Shown piece after piece: positions 42,053 to 52,147 of a stretch of 52,314 bases of DNA; positions within the stretch are counted from its first letter, which is position 1, and each line of letters begins with the position of its first letter. This DNA comes from Caballeronia sp. BR00000012568055. Its GTDB lineage: Bacteria > Pseudomonadota > Gammaproteobacteria > Burkholderiales > Burkholderiaceae. Made by a program: the position numbers and the translations under genes. A model generated the notes under the pieces. That model had not been told where the DNA came from and searched no databases. It was given only the letters and a program-made list of their open reading frames with translations. Location of the stretch: contig NZ_JAQFVG010000317.1 of NCBI RefSeq assembly GCF_029439455.1, positions 1 to 52,314 on the forward strand. Direction: 5' to 3'.

Positions 42053-43015
42053 TCAGAGCATGACGGTCAGACACAGCGTCACCGTGATCAGCGACACGAC
42101 CGTGGAAAACAGAATCGCGTTCGACGTCACGCCGCCTTCCCGTCGATAAAACTCCGCGAGCATAAACGGGCCGGCGCCGGTCGGCAGCGCGCTCAGAATC
42201 ACGGCGGTCTTCGACCAGAGCGGCGGCAAGCCGAACAGATGAACGGCCAGAAACCACGTCAAAACAGGCTGCGCGAACAGCTTGAGCGATACCAGCGCGC
42301 TCGTCGTCTTCGCGCTCTGCGCTTCGCCTTTCGCGCCGAGGAATAAGCCGAGCGCCACCAGCGCGCACGGACTCGCCGCGCCGCCGAGCAGCTTCAGCAA
42401 GGCTTCCGCGCCAGCTGGCACATGCGCGCCCGCCCCGCTGAACAGCGCCCCCGCGATCGGCGCGATCAGCAGCGGATTCTTCATCAGCGACCACCCCACG
42501 CGCCTGAACGTCGCGCCGAAATTCTTCTCCGTCTGAAGCCCGAGTTCGATCAGCACGATCGCGCACGCGAACAACACGCACACGGTGATGATCGTCGCGA
42601 TCACGGCGGGCGCGAGACTTTCCTTGCCGAACGCCAGCAAACACAGCGGCAAACCGACGAAACCAGTATTCGGATACGCCGCATTCAACCCGTCGATGCT
42701 CGCATCTGCGAGATGGCGCGACTGCATCAATCGCACGACCAGCGTCAGCAGAAACACCGCTGCCGAACCGATGCCGAACGCCGCAATAAACGCGGGTTGA
42801 TCGAGTTCGCTCCACGGCGTCTTCGACATGATGTCGAACAGCAGCGCGGGCAGCGCCAGATACACCACAAACTTGTTCAACTCCGACGCGGCGGTCGGCC
42901 CGAGCTTGTTAAAGCGGCGGCAGGCATAGCCCGCGAAGATCAGCCCGAAGATCGGCAGGATGATGGTGAACAGCGGCGTGAGCAATTCGGGCAAGGCTGA
43001 AAACGCGGCGGGCAT
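42053..43015 (-). CDS. AEC family (auxin efflux carrier-type) transporter
   Basis: 320 residues, about ten membrane helices in two halves. Family features: IILPIFGLIFAGYACRRFNKLGP at the start; FVVYLALPALLFDIMSKTPW; LNAAYPNTGFVGLPLCLLAFG with the conserved Asn/Pro crossover; NPLLIAPIAGALFSGAG; TVVSLITVTLCLTV at the end. Bacterial members carry malonate, malate or similar organic anions; the substrate here cannot be told. The ribosome site is weak. The gene is divergent from the lipocalin gene across a 544-base repeat-bearing gap. Confidence 0.9.
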   Translation of the reverse strand: MPAAFSALPELLTPLFTIILPIFGLIFAGYACRRFNKLGPTAASELNKFVVYLALPALLFDIMSKTPWSELDQPAFIAAFGIGSAAVFLLTLVVRLMQSRHLADASIDGLNAAYPNTGFVGLPLCLLAFGKESLAPAVIATIITVCVLFACAIVLIELGLQTEKNFGATFRRVGWSLMKNPLLIAPIAGALFSGAGAHVPAGAEALLKLLGGAASPCALVALGLFLGAKGEAQSAKTTSALVSLKLFAQPVLTWFLAVHLFGLPPLWSKTAVILSALPTGAGPFMLAEFYRREGGVTSNAILFSTVVSLITVTLCLTVML

Positions 43016-43559
43016 GGAGTGGATCAGGGTTTTTACGGAGAAGGCGTGAGAATACCCGTTGTCAAAAAGGTGAGGTGATTCGGGAGACGGTGATGGGTGA
43101 GGTATCGCGCATCAAGCAGGCTCACTTTTGCGGATTCCCACGCAGCAAGGCTTTGCGGCGCGCTTCAAGTCGTTTATTTGTTTTGGACTTCAACTCTTTG
43201 TTCGCAAATGATTTTTATGCAGGAGGGCTGTGTATCGGATTGATATGATGAATTTGTGTCTGCGGGCACTTTGGTCGCTGCGTGGACAGGCGTGATCGGA
43301 TAAGGTGAGGCTATTCGGGAGCGTCGCGAGCGGTGCGTGAATGTGTGCATCGCAACTCACTTCTTGCCCTCGCTGAATGAGAAACTCGCAATAAATCAGC
43401 TATTTACGGTTCCCCACGGTGAAGGGCGCACACACAGGCAGAAGGTGAAAAACCTCACCTCAACGCGCTTAAGGTGAGCGTTTTCGGGACCACGAAACGA
43501 CGGAACGAAGTTTGCTGCACCAACGTCCTTCAAACCAGAAACATGACTTTCAAGGCCAC
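43016..43559. repeat. Intergenic region with GGTGAGG repeat family
   Basis: A 544-base lower-GC gap. Three copies of AAGGTGAG-N4-TTCGGGA lie at 43067-43086, 43302-43321 (18/20 identical to the first) and 43471-43490 (15/20). A further GGTGAGGT is at 43096-43103, and an inverted copy with AGGTGA/TCACCT arms is at 43443-43460. No gene is supported. Confidence 0.55.
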
Positions 43560-44129
43560 ATGAAAATCGGACGAACCCTGGCTTATGGCGCGCTGGCACT
43601 TATCGCGATCGGTGGACTCGGCGCATGTATGGCGTTTTCGTCGAACGGCGCGCGCAAGAGCGGCAACGAGAACGTGCCCGAGCCCATGAAGGCCGTCGAT
43701 CTCGACCGATACCTCGGCCATTGGCACGAGTTCGCCCGCTACGAAAACCGCTTCGAACGCGGCTGCGAAGCCGTCACCGCCAACTACGCGCGCCGCGAGG
43801 ACGGACTCGTTTCGGTCATCAACGGATGCCATCAGGGCGGGCTGAGCGGGCCGTATCGCTCGTCGGAAGGGCGCGCGAAGATCGTGCCGGGATCGAACAA
43901 CGCGAAGCTGAAGGTGTCGTTCTTCGGACCGTTCTATGTCGGCGATTACTGGATTCTCGATCACGCCGACGACTACAGCTGGTCGATCGTCGGTGAACCG
44001 ACCGGGCGTTATCTATGGATTCTGACGCGCGACCGGAAACCGTCGGCGGAGATGCGGCGCATGCTGATGGAGCGCACGCGCGCGCTCGGTTATGACGTGA
44101 CGATGCTGCGCGAAACGCAGCATCGCTGA
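43560..44129 (+). CDS. blc: Lipocalin (Blc-like) lipoprotein
   Basis: 189 residues. Signal peptide with lipobox near LGAC (about residues 20-23). Lipocalin motif 1: VDLDRYLGHWHEFARYENRFERGCEAVTANYARREDG. Later strands: GRAKIVPGSNNAKLKVSFFGPFYVGDYWILDHADDYSWSIVGEPTGRYLWILTR, the usual Blc end. Outer-membrane lipocalins bind lysophospholipids or fatty acids under envelope stress. The ATG at 43560 is chosen as the signal peptide start. Converges on the serine hydrolase gene with 18 bases between. No clear terminator. Confidence 0.9.
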   Translation: MKIGRTLAYGALALIAIGGLGACMAFSSNGARKSGNENVPEPMKAVDLDRYLGHWHEFARYENRFERGCEAVTANYARREDGLVSVINGCHQGGLSGPYRSSEGRAKIVPGSNNAKLKVSFFGPFYVGDYWILDHADDYSWSIVGEPTGRYLWILTRDRKPSAEMRRMLMERTRALGYDVTMLRETQHR

Positions 44130-44147
44130 TCGATCGCCATCAATCAT

Positions 44148-45347
44148 TCAATCGTCGATGGCCGCGTAGATCAGCCGTTCGTATTCCTTGGCGAGCGGAA
44201 ACGGCTCTTCCGCGCGCCGCTGAATCAGCATGATGCCGATCATGTTTTCCACCGGATCGGCAAACCAACTGGTGCCGAGCGCGCCCGGCCATGCGAACGA
44301 ACCCATCGAGCGATACCCCGCGGGCAACTGGAACGCCGGTTTATCGATAATCGATACACCAAGACCAAAGCCCTGTGCGCGCCACACCGGATAACCGAAC
44401 GCGGGAATCTGCCGTTGCGCGGGCGTGAGAAAGTCCGAGCGCATCAGATCGACCCATTTGTGCGACAGCAGGCGCGGACCATCGGGCAGACGTCCGCGTG
44501 CGAGCAGCATGCGCGCGAAGCTGAGGTAATCGTCGGCGGTCGAGACGAGTCCGCCGCCACCGCTTTGAAAGCGCGAGGCATCGAGCCATCGGCTGGACGA
44601 CGGGTGATCTTCGACGAATTGCGTGCCGTCGGGCGCGACTGCATACGAAGTCGATAAGCGTTGCGCTTGTTCGGGCGTCACGAAGAACGCGGTATCCACC
44701 ATGCCGAGCGGCTCGAAAATGCGCGTGCGGAAAAACTCGCCGAGCGGCATGCCCGAGACACGCTGGATCAGCGCGCCGAGCACATCGGTGGAAATGCCGT
44801 AATGCCAGTGATCGCCGGGATGACAAACCAGCGGCAATTCCGCCACATGATCGAGCCAGCGCGACGGATCAACCTGCGCGTCGAAACCGTTGAACACGCT
44901 TTCGTAAGCGTGGGCCAACTCGCCCGATGCTGTGAAGTGATACGCGAAACCCGCGCGATGCGTCAGCAGATCGAGCAGCGTGATCGGTGCGCGCGCCGGT
45001 TCGGTCTGCGACAGCGGCGCTTCCGGATCGATCAGCACGTTCGGATTCGCCAGCTCCGGCAGCCACTTTTCCACCGGCGATTCCAGCGCGATCCGCCCTT
45101 CTTCGATCAGCATCAGCGCGGCGACGCTGGTGACCGGCTTGGTCATCGATGCAATGCGAAACAGCGTGTCGCGCGTCATCGGCGTGCGCGCCTCGGTGTC
45201 GCGATAGCCGATGGCATCGGCCTGAGCGATTTCGCCGTTGCGCCACGTGAGCATGACGACGCCGGCGACCTTGCCTGCATCGACGAAACCTTGCATGGAA
45301 GTGCGCGTCTCGGCCAGACGCGCGGCATCGAAGCCGGCTTGGGTCAT
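44148..45347 (-). CDS. Serine hydrolase, beta-lactamase (class C)/esterase fold
   Basis: 399 residues, no signal peptide. Catalytic S-x-x-K is SMTK (LFRIASMTKPVTSVAALMLIEEG). The second motif Tyr is in HWHYGISTDVLGALIQRVSG. Also LLDLLTHRAGFAYHF, family typical. Such proteins are usually esterases or transesterases, less often true beta-lactamases; lack of a signal peptide argues for a cytoplasmic esterase. GAGGAC lies 7-8 bases before the ATG. It follows the small lipoprotein gene by 16 bases on the same strand, so they are likely co-transcribed. Confidence 0.88.
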   Translation of the reverse strand: MTQAGFDAARLAETRTSMQGFVDAGKVAGVVMLTWRNGEIAQADAIGYRDTEARTPMTRDTLFRIASMTKPVTSVAALMLIEEGRIALESPVEKWLPELANPNVLIDPEAPLSQTEPARAPITLLDLLTHRAGFAYHFTASGELAHAYESVFNGFDAQVDPSRWLDHVAELPLVCHPGDHWHYGISTDVLGALIQRVSGMPLGEFFRTRIFEPLGMVDTAFFVTPEQAQRLSTSYAVAPDGTQFVEDHPSSSRWLDASRFQSGGGGLVSTADDYLSFARMLLARGRLPDGPRLLSHKWVDLMRSDFLTPAQRQIPAFGYPVWRAQGFGLGVSIIDKPAFQLPAGYRSMGSFAWPGALGTSWFADPVENMIGIMLIQRRAEEPFPLAKEYERLIYAAIDD

Positions 45348-45363
45348 TGCTTGTCCTCGGGCT

Positions 45364-45636
45364 TTATTGGCTCGCGCCCGCCTTGCACGCGATCAGCATG
45401 GAATTCTGGCTGTCGCCGGTCGATTGATCGATCACGTCGTAGCCGCTCGGGCAGAGCGCCTTGGCGTTATCGGTGCAATTGCGCCAGCCGCCGTAAGCGG
45501 GGCATTGAATCTGTTGCGTGGGACGTCCGTCGGCGGAAAAAAGCGGTGGCGCGCTGCTGCATCCGCCGAGCGCGAGCGTGCCCAAAGTCAACGCAGTGAG
45601 CATCGCCGACAAGCCGATTGCTTTGCCGAGTTTCAT
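45364..45636 (-). CDS. Small lipoprotein with cysteine-rich domain
   Basis: 90 residues. Signal peptide MKLGKAIGLSAMLTALTLGTLALGGC with lipobox LGGC (Cys26). The mature part has four further Cys in QCPAYGGWRNCTDNAKALCPSGYDVIDQ and MLIACKAG, a pattern seen in small envelope lipoproteins with two disulphides. The ATG at 45636 has AAGGGGTAAGG upstream. I do not recognise a named family. It probably shares a transcript with the serine hydrolase gene that follows. Confidence 0.8.
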   Translation of the reverse strand: MKLGKAIGLSAMLTALTLGTLALGGCSSAPPLFSADGRPTQQIQCPAYGGWRNCTDNAKALCPSGYDVIDQSTGDSQNSMLIACKAGASQ

Positions 45637-45784
45637 CCTTACCCCTTGTTTTACAGTCGTTTTTATCGATCGAGCGCGGGCGCCGCGCGGACCTCGCGAG
45701 TATGCCACGCAATGCTTTCGCGCCTGTTTCGCCGTGTGTGCGAACGCGCTCGTATGACAAAAACTGACCGCGCTTATATGTCGC

Positions 45785-47206
<1,422 letters not shown>

Positions 47207-47224
47207 CCTGCTTTGTCTCCGGTT

Positions 47225-47329
47225 TCTCTTTATCGAGACGGATTATCTCAATTTGGAGACATCCCGTATCTCGGTGTTTTCGCGGGCTTTCGCGAGGCGA
47301 GAACGTTTTTCGTCGTCTCCGATCTGAGA
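47225..47329 (+). promoter_or_regulatory. Three TCTC-N6-GAGA activator sites
   Basis: TCTC-N6-GAGA(C) occurs at 47225-47238, 47246-47259 and 47316-47329. Centres of the first two are exactly 21 bases apart (two helical turns); the third is 70 bases farther. They lie about 85-175 bases before the sigma54 -24 element, as enhancer sites should. The first is within 20-35 bases of the activator's own start, allowing autorepression. Confidence 0.65.
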
Positions 47330-47404
47330 CATTTTCTCGACATATCGAACGGTCATGCTATGGTCAGTGGTTGCAAACGCCCGTCAGGCCTGACAGACAA
47401 GGCA

Positions 47405-47421
47405 CTGGCACGGTTACTGCA
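47405..47421 (+). promoter_or_regulatory. Sigma54 (-24/-12) promoter of the GntP permease gene
   Basis: CTGGCACGGTTACTGCA matches YTGGCACGrNNNTTGCW with one mismatch. The invariant GG (47407-47408) and GC (47419-47420) are 10 bases apart as required. Predicted start near 47432, about 88 bases before the ATG at 47520. Confidence 0.8.
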
Positions 47422-47519
47422 TTCGCCCGCGCGTCGCGATACCTTTGCGAATACTTGTCAAAACGCGCGCGCCTCCACGAGAGGCAGCAAAAACAAACAT
47501 TCCTGGAGACTCACACTCA

Positions 47520-48920
47520 ATGTCGTTCATCATCGTGCTCGCCGCTCTGGCGTTCCTGATGCTGGCCGCTTATCGCGGTTACAGCGTCATTCTTTTCGCG
47601 CCGATCGCCGCCCTCGCGGCGGTCCTTCTCACCGAACCCGCCGCCGTCGCACCCGTGTTTTCCGGCATCTTCATGGAGAAGATGGTCGGCTTCGTGAAGC
47701 TGTATTTCCCCGTGTTTCTGCTGGGCGCGGTGTTCGGCAAAGTCATCGAACTGTCCGGATTTTCGGAAGCGATCGTCGTCGCGGCGATCAAGTACATCGG
47801 CAAATCGCGCGTCAATGCGGTGATCGTCGCGGTGTGCGCGCTGCTCACCTACGGCGGCGTGTCGCTGTTCGTGGTCGTGTTCGCGGTGTATCCGTTCGCG
47901 GCGGAGATGTATCGACAAAGCAATATTCCGAAGCGTTTGATGCCCGGTGCGATTGCGCTCGGCGCGTTCTCCTTCACGATGGACTCGCTGCCCGGCACGC
48001 CGCAGATTCAGAACATCATTCCGACGACGTTCTTCAAGACGACCGGCTGGGCCGCGCCGTGGCTCGGCGTGATCGGCTCGGTGTTCATCATCGTGGTCGG
48101 TCTGTCGTTTCTGGAATGGCGCCGCCGCTCCGCGATGGCCAAGGGCGAAGGCTACGGCACCTCGCTGGTCAACGAACCGGAGCATGTCGAATCCGCGCGT
48201 CTGCCGAATCCGGTGCTGGCGATTGCGCCGCTGATTCTCGTCGGCGTCGCCAACTTCGCGCTGACCAAGTGGATTCCGACGTGGTACGGCGCGAGCTACA
48301 CGGTCGCGCCCGAAGTGCTGCCAGGCGTGCACGCGCCGGTGACCACGGCGATCAAAACCGTGGTCGCGATCTGGGCCGTAGAAGGCGCGTTGCTGCTCGG
48401 TATCGTGCTGGTCTTGCTGACGGCGTTCTCGCGCGTGAAAGAGCGCTTTGCTGTGGGCACGCGCGCGGCGGTCGCGGGCGCGTTGCTCGCGGCGATGAAC
48501 ACGGCATCGGAATACGGTTTCGGCGGCGTGATCGCGGCGCTGCCGGGCTTTCTCGTCGTCAGCGATGCGCTGAAGAGCATTCCGAATCCGCTGGTCAACG
48601 CGGCGATTTCGGTGAGTGCGCTGGCGGGCATCACGGGATCAGCGTCGGGCGGCATGAGTATCGCGCTGGCGGCAATGTCGGATACGTTTATCGCAGGCGC
48701 GAATGCGGCGCATATTCCGCTGGAAGTGCTGCATCGCGTGGTCGCGATGGCGAGCGGCGGCATGGATACGTTGCCGCATAACGGCGCGGTCATCACGCTG
48801 CTGGCGGTGACCGGGCTGACGCACCGCGAATCGTACAAGGACATTTTCGCGGTGACGATCATCAAGACGCTGGCAGTGTTCTTTGTGATTACGGTGTACT
48901 ACCTGACGGGCATCGTTTAA
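47520..48920 (+). CDS. GntP family permease (possibly 3-hydroxybutyrate or other short organic acid)
   Basis: 466 residues, about 12-14 membrane helices. Family features: LAYRGYSVILFAPIAALAAVLL near the start, LYFPVFLLGAVFGKVIELSGFSEAIV, LTYGGVSLFVVVFAVYPFAAEMY, GAFSFTMDSLPGTPQIQNIIPTTFFKT, and the C-terminal GITGSASGGMSIALAAMSDTFIAGA and HNGAVITLLAVTGLTHRESYKDIF. GntP members carry gluconate, D-serine or 3-hydroxybutyrate. The start has GGAGAC about 10 bases upstream. Transcription is expected from the sigma54 promoter at 47405 under the divergent activator. No catabolic gene follows; a convergent MFS gene begins 6 bases on. Confidence 0.93.
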   Translation: MSFIIVLAALAFLMLAAYRGYSVILFAPIAALAAVLLTEPAAVAPVFSGIFMEKMVGFVKLYFPVFLLGAVFGKVIELSGFSEAIVVAAIKYIGKSRVNAVIVAVCALLTYGGVSLFVVVFAVYPFAAEMYRQSNIPKRLMPGAIALGAFSFTMDSLPGTPQIQNIIPTTFFKTTGWAAPWLGVIGSVFIIVVGLSFLEWRRRSAMAKGEGYGTSLVNEPEHVESARLPNPVLAIAPLILVGVANFALTKWIPTWYGASYTVAPEVLPGVHAPVTTAIKTVVAIWAVEGALLLGIVLVLLTAFSRVKERFAVGTRAAVAGALLAAMNTASEYGFGGVIAALPGFLVVSDALKSIPNPLVNAAISVSALAGITGSASGGMSIALAAMSDTFIAGANAAHIPLEVLHRVVAMASGGMDTLPHNGAVITLLAVTGLTHRESYKDIFAVTIIKTLAVFFVITVYYLTGIV

Positions 48921-48926
48921 ATCTCG

Positions 48927-50123
48927 TCATGCAAGTGGCCGCTGACACGCGGCCACCGCAGCGCCCACGAGCAATACGAGCGCGGAATACACGATTCCGC
49001 GCTCCAATCCCGCACTATCCGATACCCAGCCGATCACCACCGGCCCCGCAATCTGCCCGAGCGCAAACACGATGGTGAACGCGCTGATTCCCTTCGCCCA
49101 CTGACTGGCCGGCAGGTTATGCCGCACGAAAGCCGTGGTCGATGCCACCGCCAACAAGAACGTCGCGCCGAACACCGAGCCCGACACGAACACCGCCAGC
49201 GGATGCATCACGAACGCGGGCACCAGCGTCGCGATACCGAGCAGCGCATTGAAGACCGCGAGCGCCTGTCCGCCGCGCATGCGATCGAGCAGCGCGGACC
49301 ACAAGCGCGCCGACACGACGGTCGCCGCGCCGAGCAAAATATAAAAGCCGCTGATGGTGGCCGCGCTCATCCCGCCTGTGCGCAGCAGCGCGACGATAAA
49401 CGTCATGTAGCCGATATACCCGATACCGAACATCGCGTAGCCAATCAGGCCGGGAATGATGCGCGCGCCCCATGTGCCATGCGACGCCTGAGCCGCCTGG
49501 TTATCCGATGCCCGCGCCCGCCGCGCATGACTCGTTTCAATACGCCGCGCCGCGCCCGTCGCGATAATTGAGCACGCAACGCAGACGGCGGCGAGCGCGA
49601 ACCACGCGTATCGCCAGCCGTGCAGCGCGGGCAAGACCGTGAACGGCACCAGCACCGACGACGCCACGATGCCCCATCCCGTGCCGCCGTAATACAGCCC
49701 GAGCAACAGACCCGCGCCGCGCGTGCTCAGCGACGCGAGTTGCGCTGCCAGCACGCCGCCGCTGATAAACACCAGCGCACTGCCGATGCCCGCGGCCACG
49801 CGCAACGCCAATAGCAGAGAAGTGGAAAACACGAGACCGCTTGCGGCAAGAAGTAACGTCGTGCTGACGCAGCCGGCGAGCAGCAAGGTCGCGGGCGTCC
49901 ATCGACGAGAGAGGCGCGGAAAGCACAGCGCGCCGAGCAGATAACCCAGCGCGTTGGCCGTGTTCATCGCGCCGGCTTGCGCGAAGGTCCAGCCGAGATC
50001 GAGTTTCATCGGCGGCAAAAGCAGCGCGTAGGAGAAACGCGCCATGCCGAGCGCAATCGCGCTTCCAAGCGATAAAGCCGCCGCCCACAACACCGCGCGA
50101 CTCGCGCTCAACTGCTCTTGCAT
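48927..50123 (-). CDS. MFS transporter, YbfB/YjiJ family
   Basis: 398 residues with about 12 helices. Opens with the family motif SLGSAIALGMARFSYALLLPPMKLDLGWTFAQAGAMNTANALGYLLGAL. Other parts: GLLLGLYYGGTGWGIVASSVLVP and RIIPGLIGYAMFGIGYIGYMTFIVALLR. The C-terminal half (QWAKGISAFTIVFALGQIAGPVVIGWVSD) is also typical. Substrate unknown; relatives are sometimes linked to sugar or aromatic acid export. GGAGC precedes the ATG. The stop lies 6 bases from the GntP stop. An 8-bp GTGGCCGC/GCGGCCAC inverted repeat at 48935-48956 sits in its 3' end and might help end the convergent transcript. Confidence 0.9.
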   Translation of the reverse strand: MQEQLSASRAVLWAAALSLGSAIALGMARFSYALLLPPMKLDLGWTFAQAGAMNTANALGYLLGALCFPRLSRRWTPATLLLAGCVSTTLLLAASGLVFSTSLLLALRVAAGIGSALVFISGGVLAAQLASLSTRGAGLLLGLYYGGTGWGIVASSVLVPFTVLPALHGWRYAWFALAAVCVACSIIATGAARRIETSHARRARASDNQAAQASHGTWGARIIPGLIGYAMFGIGYIGYMTFIVALLRTGGMSAATISGFYILLGAATVVSARLWSALLDRMRGGQALAVFNALLGIATLVPAFVMHPLAVFVSGSVFGATFLLAVASTTAFVRHNLPASQWAKGISAFTIVFALGQIAGPVVIGWVSDSAGLERGIVYSALVLLVGAAVAACQRPLA

Positions 50124-50198
50124 TGCTTTTTGCTCCGCTCCGATCGACCGTATTCTCTTATCATCGATTGGTCGGTCGAAGCAACCGCGAGCGACGCG

Positions 50199-51488
50199 CT
50201 ACGTTTCGAGCCTGACGATTGCTATCAGCCCGTGCGGTTTCGCATCGGCCAGTTCGACACGCGCGCCAATACGCGCCGCAATCGTATTTACGATCGACAA
50301 GCCCAGACCCGAGCCGTCTGCATCGTTGCCGAGCACGCGATAGAACGGGTCGAACACGCGCTCGCGTTCTTCCGGCGCAATGCCCGGCCCCGTATCTTTG
50401 ACACGAATCCACGCGCGGCCATCGTGCGCGCCTGTAGACAGATCGACGCGGCCGCCTGCGGGCGTGTAGCGAATGGCGTTATCGACGAGATTGCGGATCA
50501 GGATGGTGAGATCGGCCTGCGGCGCGCGCGCGACAACATCTTCATCGCTCGATACACCGATATCGATATCCTTCTCTTCCGCCAGCGGCACCAGATCTTC
50601 GAGCACATTGCGAAAGACTTCCTGCACGCGCTGCGTCGCGCGTTCGTCCTGACGGCGTTCCTGCAAACGCGCCAGCGTCAACAACTGATTCAGCAGCGCG
50701 CGCGTGCGGCGCAGACCGCTGCGCAAGGCATCGAGCCGTTCGCGGGCGACATGCGAAAGCGGTGTTTCGTGCAGCCTTTCCGCTTGGATCGATAACGCCG
50801 TCAGCGGCGAGCGCAACTCATGCGCGGCATCGGCGACAAAGCGGCGCTGCACGGCCACCGCCGTTTCCACGCGCGCCAGCAGCCGGTTAATCGCGACCAC
50901 GAAAGGCGTGATTTCGCTCGGCAAATCGTCGCCGGAGAGCGCGGAGAGATCATGCTCGGCGCGGGCATCGAGACTGGTGGAAAGCGCGGTCAGCGGCGTG
51001 AACATATGCCTGACCAGCAGATGGAGCACGATCAGCAGCAACAGCGCCAGCAAGCCGAACGGCATGACCGTGGCGAGCGCGCTGTTCTTCGCGATCTCAT
51101 CGCGCCCGACGGTTTTCTGGCCAACGATCACGCGCGTGCCGTCTTTCAGCGTCTTGATCGCCAGCCGCCAGGTCTCGTCCTGCACGATCTCGTTTTGCAG
51201 ACCATCGGGCAAGCTGTGCGGCAGATCGAGCGGCACGCGCTGATCCATCGTCTGAATCACGAGACGCGATTCGGGGTCCGCGCCCGCGACGTTATCGAGC
51301 GCTTCGTGTTCCATCACTTCGAGCGTGCGCGGCGTGATGAGCGCGGCGACGTGCAGCAACTGCCCGTCCTGCAACTCGTTGGCCTCGTGAAACGCGGTCT
51401 TGAACGCGATCACCCCGCCGATCACCGCCATCAATACGACAGACGCCGACAGCCATGCCGACAGCCTGAACTGCAAGGACCGCGTCAT
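50199..51488 (-). CDS. OmpR-linked sensor histidine kinase (QseC/PmrB-like layout)
   Basis: 429 residues. Helix about 8-30; a periplasmic domain of about 120 residues; helix about 145-165 (VMPFGLLALLLLIVLHLLV); HAMP-like linker; HisKA with phospho-His in QRRFVADAAHELRSPLTALSIQAERL; HATPase with NLVDNAIRYTPAGG, VKDTGPGIAPEERERVFDPFYRV and GSGLGLSIVNTIAARIGA. It overlaps the regulator gene by 4 bases. It lies downstream of it on one transcript. The signal is unknown; no target operon of clear identity is adjacent apart from the MFS gene. Confidence 0.92.
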   Translation of the reverse strand: MTRSLQFRLSAWLSASVVLMAVIGGVIAFKTAFHEANELQDGQLLHVAALITPRTLEVMEHEALDNVAGADPESRLVIQTMDQRVPLDLPHSLPDGLQNEIVQDETWRLAIKTLKDGTRVIVGQKTVGRDEIAKNSALATVMPFGLLALLLLIVLHLLVRHMFTPLTALSTSLDARAEHDLSALSGDDLPSEITPFVVAINRLLARVETAVAVQRRFVADAAHELRSPLTALSIQAERLHETPLSHVARERLDALRSGLRRTRALLNQLLTLARLQERRQDERATQRVQEVFRNVLEDLVPLAEEKDIDIGVSSDEDVVARAPQADLTILIRNLVDNAIRYTPAGGRVDLSTGAHDGRAWIRVKDTGPGIAPEERERVFDPFYRVLGNDADGSGLGLSIVNTIAARIGARVELADAKPHGLIAIVRLET

Positions 51489-52147
51489 GCCGGCTTCGAC
51501 ACCATCCAGCCGACGCCGCGCACGTTGCGGATCGCGGCCGCGCCGAGTTTCTTGCGCAGCGTGTGAATGATGAATTCGACCGCGTTGCTTTCCACTTCCT
51601 CGTTCCAGCCGTAGATGTGATCTTCGAGTTCGGCGCGCGAAAGAATCGAACCGGGGCGAATCATCAGCGCTTGCAGCAAGGCGAATTCGCGGCTGGACAG
51701 GCGCGCGGTGACGTCGCCGTGCGTGGCTTCGCGCGTGGCGGGATCGAGCGATATCGTGCCGTTCGAAAGGATCGGCGCGGCTTGCCCGCCGCGCCGCCGG
51801 ATCACCGCGCGCATGCGGGCTTTCAGCTCGGACATGTCGAACGGTTTGATCAGATAATCGTCCGCGCCCTCGTCGAGACCGCGAATGCGATCCTCGACCG
51901 AATCGCGCGCGGTGGTCACGATCAGCGGCGCGCGATTCTGCGTCTGGCGCACGCTACGCAATACGTCGATGCCATCGGTGCCGGGCAGGCCGAGATCGAG
52001 CAGAATTGCATCGTAGATATGGGTAGAAATACTGAGTAGCGCTGACTTTCCGTCGCGCACCCAATCCACTGCATAACTCGCATCTTTCAACGCGCCCAAT
52101 ACCGACTCACCGATCATCCGATCGTCTTCAACCAGCAATACCCTCAT
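51485..52147 (-). CDS. OmpR/PhoB-family response regulator
   Basis: 220 residues. Receiver about 1-115 (RVLLVEDDRMIGESV, phospho-Asp in AILLDLGLPGTDG, LIVTTARDS, DYLIKPFDMSEL). Winged-helix DNA-binding domain about 125-218 (LSSREFALLQALMIRPGSILSRAELEDHIYGWNEEVESNAVEFIIHTLRKKLGAAAIRNVRGVGWMV). The ATG at 52147 is preceded by GGAGAC at 8 bases; an in-frame ATG seven codons upstream has no such site. First gene of the two-component operon, coupled to the kinase. Confidence 0.93.
   Translation of the reverse strand: MRVLLVEDDRMIGESVLGALKDASYAVDWVRDGKSALLSISTHIYDAILLDLGLPGTDGIDVLRSVRQTQNRAPLIVTTARDSVEDRIRGLDEGADDYLIKPFDMSELKARMRAVIRRRGGQAAPILSNGTISLDPATREATHGDVTARLSSREFALLQALMIRPGSILSRAELEDHIYGWNEEVESNAVEFIIHTLRKKLGAAAIRNVRGVGWMVSKPA

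Noticed and set aside
48935..48956. GTGGCCGC/GCGGCCAC hairpin as a strong terminator for the GntP gene
   Set aside because: A good stem but no T-run, and it lies within the MFS coding end; kept only as a remark.
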